From the NCBI RefSeq assembly GCF_002101965.1, contig NZ_LQQA01000035.1, positions 153,242-217,241 on the forward strand: a DNA stretch of 64,000 nt, written 5' to 3'. Of the stretch, positions 19,774-30,928 are shown one piece after another. The notes below the pieces were generated by a model, which saw nothing but the letters and a program-made list of their open reading frames with translations, was not told the origin of the DNA and did no database searches. Origin of the DNA: Mycolicibacterium wolinskyi. Lineage in GTDB: Bacteria; Actinomycetota; Actinomycetes; Mycobacteriales; Mycobacteriaceae. Made by a program: the position numbers and the translations under genes. The number at the start of each line of letters is the position of its first letter. The stretch's first letter is position 1.

Positions 19774-20805
19774 GTGAGCATTCGACCGACCGTTCCAACC
19801 GTCGACGCACGTACCGGCCTCGTCGGGGCGGTGCCCGCCACCGAGGTGCCCCGCTACGCGGGCAAGAGCACCTTCGCCCGCATCGCCGATGTGCACGAGG
19901 TCAGCGACTACGACATCGCCATCCTCGGAATCCCGTTCGACGGCGGCACGTCGTACCGACCGGGCGCGCGATTCGGTCCGCTGGCCGTCCGCCAGGCCGC
20001 CCGCACCATCCGCCCGGGCTATCACGTCGAACTCGGGGTCGCGCCGCTGCAGACCGTTCAGGTCGTCGACGCGGGCGACATCTCGGTCACGCCCTATGAC
20101 ATCGCCGCCGCGTGCCGGCAGATCCAGGACCACACGGCCGACATACTCGGTGACGGCGACCGCCGCATCGTCGCGATCGGCGGCGACCACACGATCGCGC
20201 TTCCGAATTTGCGTGCGCTGCACGCCAAGTACGGGCCGGTGGCCCTCGTGCACTTCGACGCCCACCTCGACACGTGGGACACGTATTTCAACGCCCCGGT
20301 CACCCACGGCACGATCTTCCGCCGCGCATTCGAGGAAGGACTGTTGATCGAGGACCACTCGATCCATGTGGGTATCCGCGGGCCGATCTACGACCAACTC
20401 GACCTGCGGGACGACGCCGACATGGGATTCAAGATCATCCGGGCCGGTGATCTCGACGTGATCGGTACCGACGCCGCGGTCGACATCGTCCGGTGCCGCG
20501 TCGGCGACGTGCCGGTGTACCTCTCGATCGACATCGACGTGCTCGACCCGGCGTTCGCACCAGGCACCGGCACCCCGGAAGCAGGCGGTTTCACGTCCCG
20601 CGAACTGCTGCGCATGCTGCGCAAGCTGGGCGGGCTGAACATCGTCGGCGCCGATGTCGTCGAGGTCGCCCCGGCTTACGACCACGCCGAGATCACGTCG
20701 GTGGCTGCCGCGACCATCGTGTTCGACCTCGTGTCGCTCATGGTCGCGGACAGCACGACGCATCCGGAGGTGCAGGCGGACGAGGCCGCGATGGCCCCGT
20801 CCTGA
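19774..20805 (+). CDS. Agmatinase/guanidino-acid ureohydrolase
   Basis: A 343-residue enzyme of the arginase/agmatinase family that splits urea from a guanidino compound using two Mn ions. All metal motifs are present: GGDHTIALPNL (about 139), HFDAHLDTWD (about 164) and SIDIDVLDPAFAPGTGTPE (about 252). It is longer than classical SpeB and close in pattern to guanidinobutyrase-type enzymes, so the substrate is open. The MFS importer upstream fits uptake of the substrate. The glycine permease and glycine-cleavage operon downstream raise the possibility that the product is glycine, i.e. guanidinoacetate as substrate. It starts at GTG with a purine-rich AGGAAA 6 bases upstream. Confidence 0.88.
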   Translation: MSIRPTVPTVDARTGLVGAVPATEVPRYAGKSTFARIADVHEVSDYDIAILGIPFDGGTSYRPGARFGPLAVRQAARTIRPGYHVELGVAPLQTVQVVDAGDISVTPYDIAAACRQIQDHTADILGDGDRRIVAIGGDHTIALPNLRALHAKYGPVALVHFDAHLDTWDTYFNAPVTHGTIFRRAFEEGLLIEDHSIHVGIRGPIYDQLDLRDDADMGFKIIRAGDLDVIGTDAAVDIVRCRVGDVPVYLSIDIDVLDPAFAPGTGTPEAGGFTSRELLRMLRKLGGLNIVGADVVEVAPAYDHAEITSVAAATIVFDLVSLMVADSTTHPEVQADEAAMAPS

Positions 20806-20852
20806 TCGGGGGGTGCGCAATCGGGATCCGACTGATAACGTGACGCGCGGCA

Positions 20853-20871
20853 CACTCCCAGTTCGGGAGTG
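20853..20871 (+). terminator. Short hairpin between ureohydrolase gene and riboswitch
   Basis: A perfect 7-base-pair stem (CACTCCC/GGGAGTG) with a 5-base loop, 47 bases after the ureohydrolase stop and just before the glycine riboswitch. It could end the upstream transcript or be the 5' end of the riboswitch leader. No T-run is present. Confidence 0.4.
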
Positions 20872-20889
20872 GCTCATAACTCAAAACGC

Positions 20890-21105
20890 CGTTGAGTCGC
20901 GGCGGGAGAGCCCCGCCCCATCCAGTTGGCGGGCGCCGCAGGAGCAAATCCTCCCCAGGAATCTCTCAGGCACCGGTACCGCCGCGACTAGGCACCTCTG
21001 GAAAGCAGCCGAGCACACCGTGTTCGGCTCACCGAAGGGGCAAGCGATTCGTCGGTGACGGCGGATCGTGAAAACTCTCAGGTTCAAGCGACAGAGTGGG
21101 GAGGC
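20890..21105 (+). ncRNA. Tandem glycine riboswitch controlling the glycine permease
   Basis: Two glycine aptamers in series. The first carries GGCGGGAGAG near 20900, GCGCCGCAGGAGCAA and the conserved AATCTCTCAGGCACC ending near 20974. The second carries GCACCTCTGGAAAG near 20990, ACCGAAGGGGCAA and AACTCTCAGGTTCAAGCGACAGAGTGGGG split over 21072-21101. A following hairpin (21098-21125, GGGGAG with CTCCCC) can pair with the 3' strand of the second aptamer and is a candidate expression platform. The permease ATG is at 21152. Glycine riboswitches usually turn on catabolism or export genes; here the target is a permease. Confidence 0.93.
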
Positions 21106-21151
21106 GCCCGCAGCCCGCGCTCCCCTTCGCGCCTGAGATCCTTGAGGTGTT

Positions 21152-22615
21152 ATGTCCCAATCCAGTGACCTGACCGCTCCCGAAGCGGCTTCGACTCCGT
21201 CATCGGCCGAGCCACGGCTCGACCGGCAGCTCTCCAACCGGCACATTCAGCTCATCGCCATTGGCGGCGCCATCGGCACCGGGCTCTTCATGGGCTCGGG
21301 CAAGACGATCTCGCTCGCCGGCCCGTCGGTGATCTTCGTCTACATGATCATCGGCTTCATGTTGTTCTTCGTGATGCGGGCCATGGGCGAGTTGCTCTTG
21401 TCCAACCTGCATTACAAGTCGTTCGCCGACTTCGCGGCCGATCTCCTCGGGCCGTGGGCGGGCTTCTTCACGGGCTGGACCTACTGGTTCTGCTGGATCG
21501 TCACCGGTGTCGCCGACGTGGTCGCCATCTCGGGTTATGTGAGCTACTGGTGGGGTGACCTGCCGCTGTGGATACCGGCGCTCGTCACGGTCGGCGTGCT
21601 GATCGGGTTGAACCTGCCGACGGTCCGCGCGTTCGGAGAGACCGAGTTCTGGTTCGCACTGATCAAGATCGTCGCGATCGTCGCACTCATCGTCATCGGT
21701 CTCGTGATGGTGTTCCGCCACTTCGAGGCGCCCAACGGCGCGGTGGCGAGCTTCGCGAACCTGTGGAACGACGGTGGCTTCTTCCCGACCGGGCCGATGG
21801 GATTCGTCGCCGGATTCCAGATCGCCACATTCGCGTTCGTCGGTATCGAACTGGTGGGCACGACCGCGGCCGAGGCCAAGAACCCCGAACGCAACCTGCC
21901 GAAGGCCATCAACTCGATCCCCGTGCGCGTGATGCTGTTCTACGTCGCCGCGCTCGCGGTGATCATCTCGGTGACGCCGTGGCGCGAGATCAGCCCGGAC
22001 AACAGCCCCTTCGTGGCGATGTTCAGCCTCGCCGGGCTCGGCATCGCGGCATCGGTGGTCAACTTCGTCGTGCTGACCTCGGCGGCGTCGTCGGCCAACT
22101 CGGGTATCTACTCGACCTCCCGGATGGTGTACGGCCTGGCCCAGGAAGGCGACGCACCCAGCCGGTTCGGCAAGCTGACGTCACGGCGGGTGCCGGCCAA
22201 CGCGTTGTTCCTGTCCGGAGTGTTCCTGCTTTCGGGCGTGGTCATGGTGGTCGTGGGCGACTCGATCATCGAGGCCTTCACGATCGTGACGACGATTTCG
22301 TCGCTGTGCTTCATGTTCGTCTGGTCGATCATCCTGATCAGCTACCTGACCTACCGCAAGCGCAGACCCGAACTGCACGAGGCGTCGAAGTTCAAGATGC
22401 CCGGCGGCATCGTGATGTGTTACGTGGTGCTGGCGTTCTTCGTCTTCCTGGTCTGGGCGTTCACCCAGAAGCAGGACACGCTGCAGGCACTGCTGGTCAC
22501 ACCGGTCTGGTTCATCGTGCTCGGTGTCGCATGGGCGGTGCTGCGGCGGCGCCCGGGCCATCTGGCCCGCGAAGCCAAGTTCCGCGCCGATCTCGAAGCC
22601 GCAGAACAGGACTGA
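21152..22615 (+). CDS. cycA: CycA-type D-serine/D-alanine/glycine permease
   Basis: A 487-residue APC-superfamily permease of 12 membrane helices. The entry signature IAIGGAIGTGLFMGSG (about residue 36) lies in helix 1, the mid-helix motif FAFVGIELVGTTAAEAKNPE (about 228) in helix 6, and APC loop motifs follow (PRANALF-like RVPANALFLSG). The N-terminal 30 residues are hydrophilic. CycA imports glycine, D-alanine, D-serine and, in mycobacteria, D-cycloserine by proton symport. A tandem glycine riboswitch in the leader independently supports glycine as a substrate. It ends at a strong terminator, so it is transcribed apart from the gcv operon. Confidence 0.92.
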   Translation: MSQSSDLTAPEAASTPSSAEPRLDRQLSNRHIQLIAIGGAIGTGLFMGSGKTISLAGPSVIFVYMIIGFMLFFVMRAMGELLLSNLHYKSFADFAADLLGPWAGFFTGWTYWFCWIVTGVADVVAISGYVSYWWGDLPLWIPALVTVGVLIGLNLPTVRAFGETEFWFALIKIVAIVALIVIGLVMVFRHFEAPNGAVASFANLWNDGGFFPTGPMGFVAGFQIATFAFVGIELVGTTAAEAKNPERNLPKAINSIPVRVMLFYVAALAVIISVTPWREISPDNSPFVAMFSLAGLGIAASVVNFVVLTSAASSANSGIYSTSRMVYGLAQEGDAPSRFGKLTSRRVPANALFLSGVFLLSGVVMVVVGDSIIEAFTIVTTISSLCFMFVWSIILISYLTYRKRRPELHEASKFKMPGGIVMCYVVLAFFVFLVWAFTQKQDTLQALLVTPVWFIVLGVAWAVLRRRPGHLAREAKFRADLEAAEQD

Positions 22616-22627
22616 CCACACCAGCGC

Positions 22628-22662
22628 CGGAGCGGCGTCCCCGCCATCGGGACGCCGCTCCG
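22628..22662 (+). terminator. Hairpin terminator after cycA
   Basis: A perfect 14-base-pair GC-rich stem (22628-22641 with 22649-22662) and 7-base loop, 12 bases after the permease stop. It has no T-run. It separates the permease transcript from the gcv operon, which has its own promoter. Confidence 0.85.
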
Positions 22663-22696
22663 CCCTGCGTGATCCAAAGTCGTTGCACGCCAACGG

Positions 22697-22725
22697 TTTA
22701 CAACATCACGTCGATCAGGTAGGGT
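22697..22725 (+). promoter_or_regulatory. SigA-type promoter of the gcv operon
   Basis: TTTACA and TAGGGT are separated by exactly 17 bases, a good housekeeping promoter, placing the transcription start near 22732, just before the second glycine riboswitch. Confidence 0.65.
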
Positions 22726-22749
22726 GTGGTGAACAACTCAATACGCCGT

Positions 22750-22940
22750 TGACCCGCAGCGGGAGAATCCTCCAATTCGGAGGCGCCGTAGGAGCAACTT
22801 CCTCCCCGGGAATCTCTCAGGCTCAATACCGCTGCGTCGAGGCAACTCTGGAGAACAGTGCCGAATTCGGCACTTACCGAAGGTGTACAGCGCAACCGCG
22901 CCCAGACTCTCAGGTTTCAGGACAGAGCGGGGAGGTGTCC
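22750..22940 (+). ncRNA. Tandem glycine riboswitch controlling the gcv operon
   Basis: A second double glycine aptamer. The first aptamer has GCAGCGGGAGAATCCTCC, GCGCCGTAGGAGCAA and AATCTCTCAGGCTCA. The second has GGCAACTCTGGAGAACAG, a TGCCGAATTCGGCA hairpin, ACCGAAGGTG and GACTCTCAGGTTTCAGGACAG, ending in GAGCGGGGAGG near 22935. The gcvP GTG is 46 bases further. It parallels the riboswitch at 20890-21105, but the variable stems differ, so the two are not a recent copy of one another. Confidence 0.94.
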
Positions 22941-22986
22941 CAGTTGACGTCCGGCCCCCGGACGCTACCGAAACCGGAGTCACCTC

Positions 22987-25829
<2,843 letters not shown>

Positions 25830-25833
<4 letters not shown>

Positions 25834-26945
25834 CCAGTACCGCACCAACCACCACGTCGCCGTTACTCGGCGAGCACCGCGAGCTCGGCGCGACGTTCAC
25901 CGACTTCGCGGGCTGGCAGATGCCGCTGAAGTACGGCAGCGAACTGACCGAGCATCACGCGGTCCGCCGCACCGCCGGGTTGTTCGACCTGTCGCACATG
26001 GGCGAGATCGAGGTCAGCGGTCCGCAGGCCGGTGCGGCGCTCGACTTCGCGCTCGTGGGCGAGCTGTCCAAGATCGCGGTCGGCCGTGCCAAGTACTCGC
26101 TGATGTGCGACGCCGACGGCGGTGTGATCGACGACCTGGTGGTGTACCGCCTGACCGACGAGCACTTCCTGGTCGTCGCCAACGCGGCCAACGCGCCGGC
26201 CGTCGCCACCGAATTCACCACACGTGCACAGGGTTTCGATGCCACGGTGACGGATCGGTCCGGCGACACCGCGCTGATCGCGGTGCAGGGGCCTGCCTCG
26301 GCCTCGATCGTGCAGTCGCTGGCGCCCCAGCAGCTCGCCGACACCATCGCCGCGCTCAAGTACTACGCGGTGACCACCGCCGAGGTGGCCGGTCTCGAAG
26401 TGCTGCTGGCCCGGACCGGCTACACCGGCGAGGACGGTTTCGAACTGTACGTACCCGCCGGGCAAGCCGTGGCGCTGTGGCGGGCCTTGGCCGACGCGAC
26501 CGCGGGTGCGGACGGGAGCCCAGCCGGCCTGGCGTGCCGCGACACCCTGCGTCTGGAAGCCGGCATGGCGCTGTACGGGCACGAACTGACCTTGGCGACC
26601 AACCCGTACGAGGCGGGCCTGGGCAAGGTGGTGCGGTTGACCAAAGACTTCGTCGGCCGCGATGCGCTGCAACGTCTTTCCGAGCAGCCCGCGCAGCGGA
26701 CCCTGGTCGGGCTCAAAGGCGCCGGGCGGCGGGCTGCGCGCGCCGGATACTCCCTGCATCAGGCCGACAACGCCGAGCCCGTCGGTGTGGTGACCTCCGG
26801 TGCGCTCTCCCCCACCCTCGGATACCCGATCGCCCTGGCCTACCTCGACGTCGACCTCGCCGAACCCGGAACCGCGCTCACGGTCGACGTGCGCGGCAAA
26901 CGGGAACCGTTCGAGGTCACCCCATCCCCCTTCTACCGCCGCTAG
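25830..26945 (+). CDS. gcvT: Aminomethyltransferase, T-protein
   Basis: A 371-residue tetrahydrofolate-dependent enzyme. It releases ammonia from the GcvH-bound aminomethyl group and forms 5,10-methylene-THF. N-terminal FTDFAGWQMPLKYGS and GLFDLSHMGEIEVSG are the standard start. The THF-site Asp lies in the central block with DLVVYRLTDEHF, and GYTGEDGFELYVPA (about 195) is the T-protein hallmark. The C-terminus ends FEVTPSPFYRR. It is coupled to gcvP by an ATGA overlap and followed by gcvH after 15 bases with an AGAGGAAA ribosome site. Confidence 0.96.
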
Positions 26946-26960
26946 CCGAGAGGAAAACCG

Positions 26961-27365
26961 ATGTCTGCCACCCCCATTCCCGACGACCGCAGCTACACCG
27001 AGGAACACGAGTGGGTGCTCATCGCACCCGGTGCCGCCGTGCCCGACGAGCCGGTGCGGATCGGTATCACCGCCGTCGCCGCGCAGGCCCTCGGCGATCT
27101 CGTGTACCTCGACCTGCCCGAGGTGGGTGCGACCGTGACGGCCGGCGAGGTCTGCGGCGAGGTCGAATCCACCAAGACGGTCTCCGAGCTCTACCCGCCG
27201 GTCAGCGGTGAGGTCACCGAGGTGAACACCGCGGCCATCGACGACCCGAGCCTGGTGACCTCCGATCCCTACGGCCAGGGCTGGCTGTTCGCGGTCGCCC
27301 CCACCGACACGGCCGTGCTTCTCACCGCCGCCGAATACGCTGACAAGAACGGAGTTCCGGCATGA
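26961..27365 (+). CDS. gcvH: Glycine cleavage H-protein
   Basis: A 134-residue lipoyl carrier that shuttles the aminomethyl group between P, T and L proteins. The lipoylation site is the Lys at about residue 72 in GEVESTKTVSELYPPVSGEV, followed by the H-protein block DPSLVTSDPYGQGWLFAV. The N-terminus has YTEEHEWVLI, the usual first strand. It overlaps glyA by 4 bases. Lipoyl synthase lies in the same operon, but an octanoyltransferase (LipB) is not in the window. Confidence 0.96.
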   Translation: MSATPIPDDRSYTEEHEWVLIAPGAAVPDEPVRIGITAVAAQALGDLVYLDLPEVGATVTAGEVCGEVESTKTVSELYPPVSGEVTEVNTAAIDDPSLVTSDPYGQGWLFAVAPTDTAVLLTAAEYADKNGVPA

Positions 27366-28630
27366 GCGTGCTCAACGACCCCCTGGTCGAATTCGATCCC
27401 GAGATCGCCGAGGCGATCGGCCTCGAACTGCAGCGCCAACGCGTCGGGCTCGAGATGATCGCCTCGGAGAACCATGCGCCGCTCGCGGTGATGCAGGCGC
27501 AGGGTTCGGTGCTCACCAACAAGTACGCCGAGGGATATCCGGGGCGGCGCTACTACGGCGGATGCGAGCACATCGACGTCATCGAACGGCTCGCGATCGG
27601 CCGGATCAAGGAGTTGTTCGGCGCCGAATTCGCCAATGTCCAACCGCATTCGGGCGCGCAGGCCAACGCGGCCGTCATGCATGCGCTGATCAAGCCGGGC
27701 GACACCATCCTCGGGCTGTCGCTGGACTGCGGCGGCCACCTCACCCACGGCATGCGGCTGAATTTCTCCGGCAAGCTCTACAACGTCGCGGCCTACGGCG
27801 TCTCCCCGTCCGACTACCTCATCGACATGGACGAGGTCGCCAGGATCGCACGGGAATGCAAGCCGCAGTTGATCATCGGCGGCTGGTCGGCCTATCCGCG
27901 CCAGCTCGACTTCGCGCGCTTCCGGGAGATCGCCGACGAGGTCGGCGCCTACCTGATGGTCGACATGGCCCACTTCGCCGGTTTGGTGGCCGCGGGCCTG
28001 TACCCCTCGCCGGTGCCCCACGCGCACGTCGTCACCTCGACGACCCACAAGACACTCGGCGGTCCGCGCGGCGGGATCATCCTGACCAACGAGGCCGAAC
28101 TGGCCAAGAAGCTCAACTCGGCGGTGTTTCCCGGTCAGCAGGGCGGCCCGCTCGAACACGTCATCGCCGCCAAGGCCGTCGGCTTCAAGATGGCCGCGCA
28201 GCCCGAGTTCGCCGAACGTCAGCAGCGCGTCCTGCGGGGCGCCCGGATCCTGGCCGACCGACTGAGCCAGCCCGACGCCAAAGAGGCCGGCATCACCGTG
28301 CTGACCGGCGGCACCGATGTGCACCTCGTGCTGGTCGATCTGCGGGACGCGGCGATCGACGGCCAGCAAGCCGAGGACCGGCTCGACGCGATCGGTATCA
28401 CGGTCAACCGCAACGCCGTGCCATTCGATCCGCGGCCGCCGATGGTCACCTCGGGCCTGCGGATCGGTACGCCGGCGCTGGCGGCTCGCGGGTTCGGCGA
28501 TGACGACTTCAGCCGTGTCGCCGACCTCATCGTCCGCGCCCTGGTCGCGGCACCGGGCGCCGACGTCAGCGATCTGGCTGCCGAGGTGCGCGCGCTCGCC
28601 GACAAGTACCCGCTCTACCCAGGACTGTAA
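27362..28630 (+). CDS. glyA: Serine hydroxymethyltransferase
   Basis: A 422-residue PLP enzyme. It joins glycine with 5,10-methylene-THF to give serine, so with GcvPTH it turns two glycines into one serine. The PLP Lys is in VVTSTTHKTLGGPRGG (about 230). Other signatures are the MIASENHAPLAVMQAQGS block near 32, YYGGCEHIDVIE near 62 and HSGAQANAAVM near 97. The length and motifs are standard. It sits between gcvH (4-base overlap) and sdaA (2-base gap). It may be a second, glycine-inducible GlyA beside a housekeeping copy elsewhere; that is inference. Confidence 0.95.
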   Translation: MSVLNDPLVEFDPEIAEAIGLELQRQRVGLEMIASENHAPLAVMQAQGSVLTNKYAEGYPGRRYYGGCEHIDVIERLAIGRIKELFGAEFANVQPHSGAQANAAVMHALIKPGDTILGLSLDCGGHLTHGMRLNFSGKLYNVAAYGVSPSDYLIDMDEVARIARECKPQLIIGGWSAYPRQLDFARFREIADEVGAYLMVDMAHFAGLVAAGLYPSPVPHAHVVTSTTHKTLGGPRGGIILTNEAELAKKLNSAVFPGQQGGPLEHVIAAKAVGFKMAAQPEFAERQQRVLRGARILADRLSQPDAKEAGITVLTGGTDVHLVLVDLRDAAIDGQQAEDRLDAIGITVNRNAVPFDPRPPMVTSGLRIGTPALAARGFGDDDFSRVADLIVRALVAAPGADVSDLAAEVRALADKYPLYPGL

Positions 28631-28632
28631 GC

Positions 28633-30015
28633 ATGACCATCAGCGTGTTCGAGCTCTTCTCGGTCGGCATCGGGCCGTCGAGCTCGCACACCGTGGGACC
28701 GATGCGGGCGGCTGCGCGATTCGCCGAGGATCTCAGCAGGGACGGGCTGATCGGCGAGGTCGCCGTTGTCGATGTCGATCTGTACGGTTCGCTCGCGGCC
28801 ACCGGGGGCGGCCACGGCACGATGCCGGCGATCCTGCTGGGTCTTGAGGGGTACCAGCCGGAGACGATCGAGACCGACGAGATGGAACGCCGCCTGCGGG
28901 AACTGCGCACCAGCGGGCGCATCAACCTGGGCGGACGCGTGCCGATTGCGTTGGCGGAGGACGACATCCGGCTGCATCCGCACACCGTGCTGCCGCGCCA
29001 CCCGAACGGGATGACCATCACGGCGTACGGCGGCAGCGGTCGCCAGGTGCGATCGGAGACGTACTTCTCGGTGGGCGGTGGGTTCGTGGTCAGCGAATCC
29101 GAGCCCGAACAGAACCGGAGTGCGTCGCACAACGCATGGTCGTTCGGCTCGGCCGCCGAACTGCTCGACCTGGCCGACCGGCACGGCCTGCCGATCAGTG
29201 CCGTGATGCTCAATCACGAGATGGTGACGCGGTCTCAGCCCGAAATCCGCGAGCGGCTGCTACACATCCGCGACGTCATGGTGGCCTGCCAGCGTCGCGG
29301 TATCACGCGTGACGGCGACCTGCCCGGAAACCTGCGGGTGCGCCGCCGCGCCCGCGACTGGTACGAGCGACTCGACGCCGAAGACCCGAACCGGGACCCG
29401 GCGTTCGCCGAGGACTGGGTCAACCTCGTGGCGCTCGCGGTGAACGAGGAAAATGCCTCGGGCGGAAGGATTGTCACGGCACCGACCAACGGCGCCGCCG
29501 GCATCATCCCCGCGGTGCTGCACTACGCGCTGCACTACACCGCGGCAGGAAAGTCCGATCCGGACGGCACCGCAGTGGCGTTCCTGCTCACCGCCGGGGC
29601 CATCGGCTCGCTCTACAAGGAGCGCGCGTCGATCTCCGGCGCCGAGGTCGGATGTCAGGGCGAGGTCGGCTCGGCCGCGTCGATGGCCGCCGCCGGCCTG
29701 GCCGAGATCCTCGGTGGCACACCGCAACAGGTCGAGAACGCCGCCGAGATCGCGATGGAACACAGCCTGGGCTTGACGTGCGACCCGATCGGCGGGCTCG
29801 TGCAGATCCCGTGCATCGAGCGCAACGCCATCTCGGCGGGCAAGGCCATCAACGCCGCGCGCATGGCGCTGCGCGGTGACGGGACACACCGGGTGACGCT
29901 CGACCAGGTGATCGAAACCATGCGCTGCACCGGGCTGGACATGAGCGCCAAATACAAGGAGACCTCGACCGGTGGCCTCGCCGTCAACGTGTCGGTGAAC
30001 CTTGTCGAGTGCTGA
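28633..30015 (+). CDS. sdaA: L-serine ammonia-lyase (single-chain, iron-sulfur)
   Basis: A 460-residue L-serine dehydratase that converts serine to pyruvate and ammonia using a [4Fe-4S] cluster. The N-terminal beta domain begins with FELFSVGIGPSSSHTVGPMR. The C-terminal catalytic domain has APTNGAAGIIPAVLHY (about 282) and the cluster cysteines in AEVGCQGEVGSA and LGLTCDPIGGLVQIPCIERN. This completes the route glycine to serine to pyruvate inside the operon. There are 2 bases after glyA and 22 bases before pdxS, where an AGGGAGAA ribosome site occurs. Confidence 0.95.
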   Translation: MTISVFELFSVGIGPSSSHTVGPMRAAARFAEDLSRDGLIGEVAVVDVDLYGSLAATGGGHGTMPAILLGLEGYQPETIETDEMERRLRELRTSGRINLGGRVPIALAEDDIRLHPHTVLPRHPNGMTITAYGGSGRQVRSETYFSVGGGFVVSESEPEQNRSASHNAWSFGSAAELLDLADRHGLPISAVMLNHEMVTRSQPEIRERLLHIRDVMVACQRRGITRDGDLPGNLRVRRRARDWYERLDAEDPNRDPAFAEDWVNLVALAVNEENASGGRIVTAPTNGAAGIIPAVLHYALHYTAAGKSDPDGTAVAFLLTAGAIGSLYKERASISGAEVGCQGEVGSAASMAAAGLAEILGGTPQQVENAAEIAMEHSLGLTCDPIGGLVQIPCIERNAISAGKAINAARMALRGDGTHRVTLDQVIETMRCTGLDMSAKYKETSTGGLAVNVSVNLVEC

Positions 30016-30037
30016 ATCAGATTGAGGGAGAATCGTA

Positions 30038-30925
30038 GTGAGCAATGAGACGGGTACCGCGCGGGTTAAGCGTGGTATGGCTGAGATGCTCAAGGGCGGC
30101 GTGATCATGGACGTGGTCACTGCGGAGCAGGCTCGCATTGCTGAGGGTGCGGGCGCGGTGGCGGTGATGGCGTTGGAGCGGGTGCCTGCCGACATCCGCG
30201 CCCAGGGCGGGGTGTCGCGCATGAGCGATCCCGACATGATCGAGGGCATCATCGACGCGGTCACCATCCCGGTGATGGCCAAGGCCCGCATCGGCCATTT
30301 CGTGGAGGCCCAGATTCTGCAGAGCTTGGGTGTGGACTATGTCGACGAGTCGGAGGTGTTGACCCCGGCCGACTACACCAACCACATCGACAAGTGGAAA
30401 TTCACCGTGCCGTTCGTGTGCGGGGCGACCAATCTGGGTGAGGCGTTGCGCCGGATCACCGAGGGCGCGGCGATGATCCGCTCCAAGGGCGAGGCCGGCA
30501 CCGGCGATGTCTCCAACGCGACGACGCACATGCGCAAGATCGGTGGCGAGATCCGCCGGCTGACCTCGATGAGCGAGGACGAGCTCTACGTGGCGGCCAA
30601 GGAACTCCAGGCACCGTATGAGTTGGTGGCCGAGGTGGCGCGGGCCGGCAAGTTGCCGGTGACGCTGTTCACCGCCGGTGGCATCGCCACGCCGGCCGAT
30701 GCGGCGATGATGATGCAGCTCGGCGCCGAGGGGGTGTTCGTCGGGTCGGGGATCTTCAAATCCGGCAACCCCGCGCAGCGGGCCGCCGCGATCGTCAAGG
30801 CCACCACGTTCTACGACGATCCCGATGTGCTGGCCAAGGTGTCACGCGGTCTGGGCGAGGCCATGGTCGGCATCAACGTCGAAGAGATCGCCCAGCCCCA
30901 CCGCCTCGCCGAACGCGGCTGGTAG
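30038..30925 (+). CDS. pdxS: Pyridoxal 5'-phosphate synthase subunit PdxS (Pdx1)
   Basis: A 295-residue (beta/alpha)8 enzyme that makes PLP from ribose 5-phosphate, glyceraldehyde 3-phosphate and ammonia. Both active-site lysines are visible, in PVMAKARIGH (about 82) and IRSKGEAGTGD (about 150), with the ERVPADIRAQGGVSRMSDP block between. It ends with the Pdx1 tail RLAERGW. Its usual glutaminase partner PdxT is not in the window, so ammonia must come from an unlinked PdxT or from free ammonia, which SdaA and GcvT release. Codon choice at its 5' end (many GGT, GCT, CGT) looks a little different from its neighbours. It would supply the cofactor of GcvP and GlyA. Confidence 0.95.
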   Translation: MSNETGTARVKRGMAEMLKGGVIMDVVTAEQARIAEGAGAVAVMALERVPADIRAQGGVSRMSDPDMIEGIIDAVTIPVMAKARIGHFVEAQILQSLGVDYVDESEVLTPADYTNHIDKWKFTVPFVCGATNLGEALRRITEGAAMIRSKGEAGTGDVSNATTHMRKIGGEIRRLTSMSEDELYVAAKELQAPYELVAEVARAGKLPVTLFTAGGIATPADAAMMMQLGAEGVFVGSGIFKSGNPAQRAAAIVKATTFYDDPDVLAKVSRGLGEAMVGINVEEIAQPHRLAERGW

Positions 30926-30928
30926 CCG

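Noticed and set aside
20890..22940. The two riboswitch regions as a recent direct duplication
   Set aside because: Only the conserved aptamer cores match; stems and loops differ, so they are two old members of one RNA family.
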